DNA of 64,000 nucleotides from Bog-756 sp963833585 (GTDB lineage Bacteria > Actinomycetota > Acidimicrobiia > Acidimicrobiales > RAAP-2), in assembly GCA_963833585.1 (NCBI GenBank), contig CAWHYF010000006.1:806001-870000 (forward strand), written 5' to 3'. Positions 59,193 to 64,000 of this stretch are shown here, one piece after another; position 1 is the stretch's first letter, and each line of letters opens with the position of its first letter. A program made the translations under genes and the position numbers. The notes under the pieces were generated by a model. It worked only from the letters and a program-made list of their open reading frames with translations. It was not told the DNA's origin and did not search any database.

Positions 59193-59999
59193 CTATCGCC
59201 CCAGGTATGCGGACCGAACGGCGGGATTAGCTCGAATCTGCTCGGGGGTGCCTTCGGCCAGAACACGGCCCAGGTTGAGAACGACCACGCGGTGGCACTC
59301 ACGCATCAGAAAATCCATGTCGTGCTCCACCAGCAGAATTCCACACCCATGGCCGGCGGCAATGCTTCCGATACGGTCGCCGAGCCGACGAGACTCGCTG
59401 CCGTCCAATCCTGATGTCGGCTCGTCTAGCAACAGAACCTTTGGTTGATCAACAGTCGCCCGAGCCAGCTCGACCATACGGGCGAGTCCAATGGGAAGTG
59501 ACCCGGCAGGTTGATTCGCGATCCCTGCCAATCCGCACTCGTCGAGTGCAGTCCAAGCCTGCTCTCTCCTTGCACGGTTGCGCCGGGTCCGTGTGGGGAA
59601 AGCGACCATATCTGCAAGAAAACCACCACCGCCCCCTTCCCAATCGAGAGCGGCAACAACGCTGTCGAGCACCGACAACCACCCGAACGTCTGAACTACT
59701 TGAAAGGTCCGACGCATACCGGCTCGCGATCGCCTTACCGAATTCCACGAGGTGACGTCGGTGCCATTCAAAGCAACGTTGCCTTGCTGCGGATTGCGAA
59801 TTCCGGAGACGACGTCGAACAGGGTTGTCTTTCCGGCACCGTTCGGGCCAATGAGTCCCAGGACCTCGCCCGAGGCCAGCTCCAAAGAGACGTCACTAAG
59901 GGCAGATATTCCGCCGAATCTGACGCTTACGTTCGAGACACCCAAGAGTGCATCTTCCTTCGGTTCGCGAATCGGGAGATCAGATACGATGACCGTCAT
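59193..59999 (-). CDS. livG: Branched-chain amino-acid-type ABC transporter ATPase (LivG-like)
   Basis: 268 residues. Walker A is GPNGAGKTTL, the signature region LPIGLARMVELARA, Walker B VLLLDEPTSGLD, and the switch His is in LLVEHDMDF. The C-terminal GRVLAEGTPEQIRANPAVRS is typical of LivG. It is 37 bp downstream of the LivHMF fusion and would be the second ATPase of a HAAT-family importer for amino acids, urea, amides or aromatic acids. No binding protein gene is next to it. Confidence 0.92.
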   Translation of the reverse strand: MTVIVSDLPIREPKEDALLGVSNVSVRFGGISALSDVSLELASGEVLGLIGPNGAGKTTLFDVVSGIRNPQQGNVALNGTDVTSWNSVRRSRAGMRRTFQVVQTFGWLSVLDSVVAALDWEGGGGGFLADMVAFPTRTRRNRARREQAWTALDECGLAGIANQPAGSLPIGLARMVELARATVDQPKVLLLDEPTSGLDGSESRRLGDRIGSIAAGHGCGILLVEHDMDFLMRECHRVVVLNLGRVLAEGTPEQIRANPAVRSAYLGR

Positions 60000-60036
60000 G
60001 GACCGAACCTTGCGACATTTGATTTGCCAGGAAGGA

Positions 60037-62877
60037 TCATGACGCTGGCTCGCTGCCGAGATACGCCGACGTCAACCGTTCGATATCGACCTCGGATCGG
60101 AGACCCGACCAAGTAATTCGCCCAAGCGTCATGACTGCGACGGTATCGGAAAGAGCTAATGTTTCCGCGGCCTTTTCCTCAACCAGTAACACGGTCACCC
60201 CCGCGTCACGGAGTTCGCTGAGCGTTTCGCATACCGCCTCCGAAGCTAGGGGGGCCAAGCCCAATGTTGGCTCATCGGCAACGAATAAGTCTGGTGGCCG
60301 CACAAGAGCTGGGGCCAGGGAAAGCATTTGCTGCTCCCCACCTGACAGAAGCCCAGCCAACTGCTTACGGCGTTCTCCCAGCACGGGGAAATGTTCAAAT
60401 GCTAGAGATCTGAGGTCCGTGCTGGAGAGCCAAACCGCGAGATTCTCTTCAACAGTTAAGCCGGGAAAGACGCCACGACCTTCCGGGGAGGTGAGGATGC
60501 CGTCGAGTGCTCGCTGATAGACGGGCACGTCGGTGATGTCCTGTCCCCTATGGAGAATGCGCCCTTTTGTGGGCGTGATCATCCCCGTTGCAGCGCGGCA
60601 CAATGTGCTCTTCCCCGCGCCATTGGCACCCAGTAATGCCACGATGCTGCCCTCTCGTACCTCAAAATTTGTACTGTGCAACACCTCGACCGAACCGTAA
60701 CCCGCGGACACATCCTCAAATGCGAGGACGGCGGCTCTATCGTCGTGGTCATTGAGACCCGGATTCACCGGTCTGGGGAGTACAACGGTCGGAAGTAACG
60801 CCGTCGAGGACGCGTCCGCCGCGTCCGGCCTCTGGTGTCCGGATTGGTCGGTCGGGATACTCATTCCCCGGGTCGCCAGCAGCTTAGTGCGCAATCCATC
60901 GATACTCTTAGCTGTCTTGGCCAGGATGCCATCCGGCTCGCGGGCCAAACCGACAGCGCCAATCCCAAAGAGAATTGGAAGAAAGTACGGGGACTGTGTC
61001 GCGGTATGAAGTGATCCGTTCCAGTCAGTGATCCGTCCAACAAGACTCGGCCCCAGCGAAGAGAGGAGGCCGGCTAGGAGCGCTCCGGCTGGTCGTCGAA
61101 TCCCGAACGTCACTACCGTGGCCAACCAAAATAGACCGATCTCGGTAGGCGCTGTTGTATTGCCGAACGGGCTGGAGGTCAGCGTAAAGAGAGCACCTCC
61201 TACTCCGGCGATGGCTGCGGCGAATGCGAAGATGAGCACCCTGATTCGGTCGGGGGACAATCCAGCAGACCGGGCGCCGATTTCCGAACTACGGACGGCG
61301 TTGATGGTTCTGCCAGATACCGATCGCTTGACGTTGTAGATCAACAACGTGATAGCTCCGAAGATCACCAGCAGCAAGATGGACAGTGCCCGCGGACTAT
61401 CGAAGTTCAGAATCGAACCGATGGACGGGCTGTTGACCGTGTAGCCGGTAGAACCTCCGCTGATGGCATCGATGTTGAAGAAGATGAGTTCGCAGGTGAA
61501 CCCGAGCGCAAGAGTTGCTAAGGCAAGCAGGAGGGTTCCGAGTCGTCTAACCACAATGGCGATACCCATGCCCACTATGGCGGTGCCGATGGCGGCGGCG
61601 ATCATTGCCAAGCCAAAATTGAGATGGCCGTGACTCATCACCAGCGGAATGCTGTTGTGGAAGCGATGTGTTACGAGCCATCCCGCGATGAATCCACCGG
61701 CCGTGACGAAGGTGGCCTGGGCCAGACTGACCATCCCACCCATACCGGTTACGACCACAAAGGACAGGAAGATGATGGCCAACACCAATCCCTGAGACAA
61801 AAGAGAAGCCCAATACGAATTGGCCAAGACCATGACGTAGAGGACCAACGCCGTTGTAAAGATGGTCCACGGAAGGCGCCGCCGTAGTGGCGAAAGCCCG
61901 TCTCGGTGATCCGGCTGTGGATCCTCGGCGATGGGGTGTCGAGTGCGCCGTCGAGTTAGCGAATCTAAGACAATTAACCCAATCACCGCCAGTACGAAGG
62001 GCACGGAGCTGAGCAGGCCAGAAAGCTGAGCAACCGATGGCGGAAGGAAGCTGTTTGCGTAGCCAGCTACCAAGTTCTGGATCACTCCGAGCAGGAGCCC
62101 CCCGGCGAAAACCAACGGCAGCGATCGTAGTCCCCCAAACACCACAGCGGCAATGGAGCCCAACACCACGAGAGTGAACGTGTTGGGATCTAAGCCGAAA
62201 AGGGGCACGATCAGAACCCCGACCAGTCCGGCCAGCACAGAAACGAGTACCCATGCCACCCGAGACACGCGGGCGGGACTGATGCCGCGCAGTTGGGCCA
62301 ACTCCTGACGGTCGACATTGGCTCGCATCGCCAAGCCGAGCCGGGTGTGGCGGAGGAGGATCCACAAACCTACTGCCGAAGCGATTGCGGCGGCCAAGAT
62401 GGCAATTTGGTCGGAATCGATGACGACTCCCGTGAGGAGGTGAAAATAGGTCGCTGGGGTGGGTCCGAGGCCAGGGGCAGTGGTGACACTTTGGTTGGTG
62501 GGAAGGTTGCCTCCCCCGATATTGACGAGCGAAACGGTCCATAGAGCAAGATTTGGAAGGGCGACGACGAGGCCGATCGTGCCGACAATCCGGGCGTAAA
62601 CCGGCGCTGTGGCGAGACGTCGAAGCATGATCCGCTCCAGAATGAATCCCATCAGTGGGGCAAACACCAGGACGGTAATGACGGCTGACCAAATGATCGA
62701 TAGGTGTCCTCCCGTGTTCAGCTCATAGTAGAGATAGGCGGAGGTAAAGGCGACCGCTCCGTAGCCGAAGTTGAAGATGCCAGCGGTTTGGTATCCGAGA
62801 ATGAGCCCGATGCCGATTACGGCATAGAGGGCACCCGAGACCGCTCCAGGAACGAGGAGTGAAAGGAATCTAGTCAA
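60037..62877 (-). CDS. LivH-LivM-LivF fusion: two permease domains and one ATPase in one chain
   Basis: 946 residues. The LivH part (about 1-310) starts VPGAVSGALYAVIGIGLILG and has MRANVDRQELAQLRGISPAR, the EAA-like coupling segment. The LivM part (about 335-660) has VVVTGMGGMVSLAQATFVTA and INAVRSSEIGARSAGLSPDR. The LivF ATPase (about 720-946) has Walker A GANGAGKSTL, signature LLSGGEQQMLSLAPAL, Walker B LFVADEPTLGLAP and VLLVEEKAAE. Linkers of about 25 and 60 residues join them. No stop or frameshift interrupts. With LivG it makes an importer except for the binding protein. A TetR gene is divergent. Confidence 0.93.
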   Translation of the reverse strand: MTRFLSLLVPGAVSGALYAVIGIGLILGYQTAGIFNFGYGAVAFTSAYLYYELNTGGHLSIIWSAVITVLVFAPLMGFILERIMLRRLATAPVYARIVGTIGLVVALPNLALWTVSLVNIGGGNLPTNQSVTTAPGLGPTPATYFHLLTGVVIDSDQIAILAAAIASAVGLWILLRHTRLGLAMRANVDRQELAQLRGISPARVSRVAWVLVSVLAGLVGVLIVPLFGLDPNTFTLVVLGSIAAVVFGGLRSLPLVFAGGLLLGVIQNLVAGYANSFLPPSVAQLSGLLSSVPFVLAVIGLIVLDSLTRRRTRHPIAEDPQPDHRDGLSPLRRRLPWTIFTTALVLYVMVLANSYWASLLSQGLVLAIIFLSFVVVTGMGGMVSLAQATFVTAGGFIAGWLVTHRFHNSIPLVMSHGHLNFGLAMIAAAIGTAIVGMGIAIVVRRLGTLLLALATLALGFTCELIFFNIDAISGGSTGYTVNSPSIGSILNFDSPRALSILLLVIFGAITLLIYNVKRSVSGRTINAVRSSEIGARSAGLSPDRIRVLIFAFAAAIAGVGGALFTLTSSPFGNTTAPTEIGLFWLATVVTFGIRRPAGALLAGLLSSLGPSLVGRITDWNGSLHTATQSPYFLPILFGIGAVGLAREPDGILAKTAKSIDGLRTKLLATRGMSIPTDQSGHQRPDAADASSTALLPTVVLPRPVNPGLNDHDDRAAVLAFEDVSAGYGSVEVLHSTNFEVREGSIVALLGANGAGKSTLCRAATGMITPTKGRILHRGQDITDVPVYQRALDGILTSPEGRGVFPGLTVEENLAVWLSSTDLRSLAFEHFPVLGERRKQLAGLLSGGEQQMLSLAPALVRPPDLFVADEPTLGLAPLASEAVCETLSELRDAGVTVLLVEEKAAETLALSDTVAVMTLGRITWSGLRSEVDIERLTSAYLGSEPAS

Positions 62878-63240
62878 GGTCGGTTCAGCTCCGACGGGGG
62901 AACTGCGAGCTGGTTCCGCATCACACTCGGAAGACGACTAGAGATTCGAACGGTAGGGACGCACGCCAGTGCTCTTAGCCTCGACAGCGGCGTCATCGGA
63001 TGGGTAAAGCACGAAGAATCGCATGCCGACTTTCCAGACTTCGGTGAGAACTCCACCCATGACGGGGACAACTGCAGCAAGATATCGATCTTGCCACCCA
63101 CATGTCAACTGCTATCTGAGTGCCGAGTTGTCCCCGACACCGTGTTCCGCTTCACGCCTTTACCACGCTGCATCGCACATACCATGAGATTCCTGAGCAC
63201 CGTGTTGGCATTGCAAACCTATATCTGAGACGCTGGGCCC
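62878..63240. other. Divergent intergenic region between livHMF and TetR
   Basis: About 360 bp that must hold the promoters of both transcription units. A TATATC hexamer lies 15 nt before the TetR start. No clean palindrome was found by eye. The frames here have no recognisable content. Confidence 0.4.
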
Positions 63241-63882
63241 GTGCTTCCCCTCCATGATTCCCAGGCTGAGTCTCTGGAGAGCAATGCTGGAAGGCGGGAG
63301 AAAAACAGACTTCGAACGCGCGCTCAATTGAACTCTGCGGCCATCTACTTGTTTGCCGAGAGGGGTTACGACGAAACCAGTGTCGAGGACGTGGCCGAGG
63401 CGGCAGGGATTTCGGTCAGAACGCTTTTCCGCTACTTCACCAGCAAGGAAGATCTAGTTTTTGCGCGAACGTTTGATCTACGAGGACTCTTAAACGGCAT
63501 CCTCGAGCAGCCACCTGGCCTGCCCTCCATGGTTGTTATTCGAGATGCCTATATTCGGCAGCTCCCGTTCAACGACGCTGAGAGAGAGCTGATCCTTACC
63601 TTTCACAAGGCTATGAGCACGACCGCAGCGCTCCAAGGTAGATACATTGGTCTTGAGAATGAGTTCCGTCGGCAGCTAGCAAAGGCCCTTGCGAAGCGAG
63701 AAGGTCGGCGCGCCGTCAATGAGACTGACACGCTCACGGCGATTGTCGCTGATGCTGTGCTACATCACGCCTACGACAAGTGGCTCGCTAGGCAAGGGCG
63801 AGCAAACTACAAAGCACTCGTCGAATCTGCATTCAGGTCCTTCGGTGAACTGGCGGACGATAACACTGCCATCCTTCGTTGA
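63241..63882 (+). CDS. TetR-family transcriptional regulator
   Basis: 213 residues. The HTH is ERGYDETSVEDVAEAAGISV, then RTLFRYFTSKEDLVFARTF, with the RYF-x-SKEDL ending typical of the family; the ligand domain is helical. GTG 63241 is the chosen start; no strong Shine-Dalgarno is present. Being divergent from livHMF-livG, it most likely represses that transporter in response to its substrate or a derivative. Confidence 0.9.
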   Translation: MLPLHDSQAESLESNAGRREKNRLRTRAQLNSAAIYLFAERGYDETSVEDVAEAAGISVRTLFRYFTSKEDLVFARTFDLRGLLNGILEQPPGLPSMVVIRDAYIRQLPFNDAERELILTFHKAMSTTAALQGRYIGLENEFRRQLAKALAKREGRRAVNETDTLTAIVADAVLHHAYDKWLARQGRANYKALVESAFRSFGELADDNTAILR

Positions 63883-64000
63883 GGCACGGGACAGCCGAGC
63901 AGGAGCTACCACGTATCTACTCAGTGGGGCTTGGGCGCAGTGCTCGCCGTAACACCTCAATATTCTCAGCTATCTGGCGCTTCGAGACATCGGCATCGGC
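63883..64000. other. Right edge, nothing assigned
   Basis: About 120 bp after the TetR stop. No complete gene or hairpin is seen; a minus-strand gene could end here but cannot be identified. Confidence 0.3.

Overview
The window looks like chromosomal DNA from a high-G+C actinobacterium (Actinomycetota). The evidence is a crgA homologue beside pabA/trpG, the actinobacterial growth-control cluster fhaA-fhaB-pstP-pbp-pknB, an Rpf-like transglycosylase, LLM/F420-type oxidoreductases and many TetR/MarR-controlled DHA2 efflux pumps. Several genes seem to be leaderless: a -10-like hexamer sits 6-11 nt before the start codon and no Shine-Dalgarno is present. An Acidimicrobiia-like lineage would fit, but the sequence alone does not prove it.

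Bases 1-27,700 are dense, very G+C-rich metabolic accessory DNA. They hold a TetR/MFS efflux pair with a perfect palindrome over the start codon, and a catabolic-looking block at 2.4-13.5 kb (aldehyde dehydrogenase, three SDRs, a Gfo/Idh/MocA oxidoreductase, two D-aminoacylase-type amidohydrolases, an amidohydrolase-2 protein, a KynB-like cyclase, an NTF2-like protein and a TetR). An MFS pump with its own palindromic operator follows, then housekeeping genes (Rpf-like, CbiX, CBS, NERD-like, AlkA-like), oxidoreductases, a MarR/MFS pair, a thioesterase and a thiolase. Bases 27,703-34,751 are the conserved core: a perfect 31-bp terminator, crgA, pabA/trpG, pknB, pbp, pstP, fhaB and fhaA. The expected rodA and pknA are missing from this locus.

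A tRNA-Leu(CAG) at 34,913-34,999 marks a sharp change. From there to the right end G+C is visibly lower, gene spacing is looser, and there are many insertion-sequence remnants, frameshifted genes and small isolated genes. This looks like a genomic island or a series of insertions at the tRNA. It holds a tyrosine-recombinase-like gene directly followed by a truncated transposase (a similar pair, more decayed, lies at 58-59 kb), a frameshifted PD-(D/E)XK nuclease, a small HTH protein preceded by repeated CCTACGC boxes, and one intact IS between two truncated genes. A LuxR/MalT-type regulator carries two compensating frameshifts and lies between two near-identical ~40-bp elements. One element precedes an overlapping operon ending in FUSC and K+-channel genes. 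The other precedes a tiny truncated ORF and a run of envelope/stress-type genes (DUF1269, CMD-like, PLDc_N-like, lipoprotein, HdeD, DUF2252, MFS).

The two most unusual intact genes are near the right end. One is a bacterial protein-arginine-methyltransferase (PRMT) homologue that keeps the whole eukaryotic-type active site (57,027-58,037). The other is a 946-residue fusion of LivH, LivM and LivF, followed by a separate LivG (59,193-62,877) and divergent from a TetR regulator. No solute-binding protein for this transporter lies in the window.
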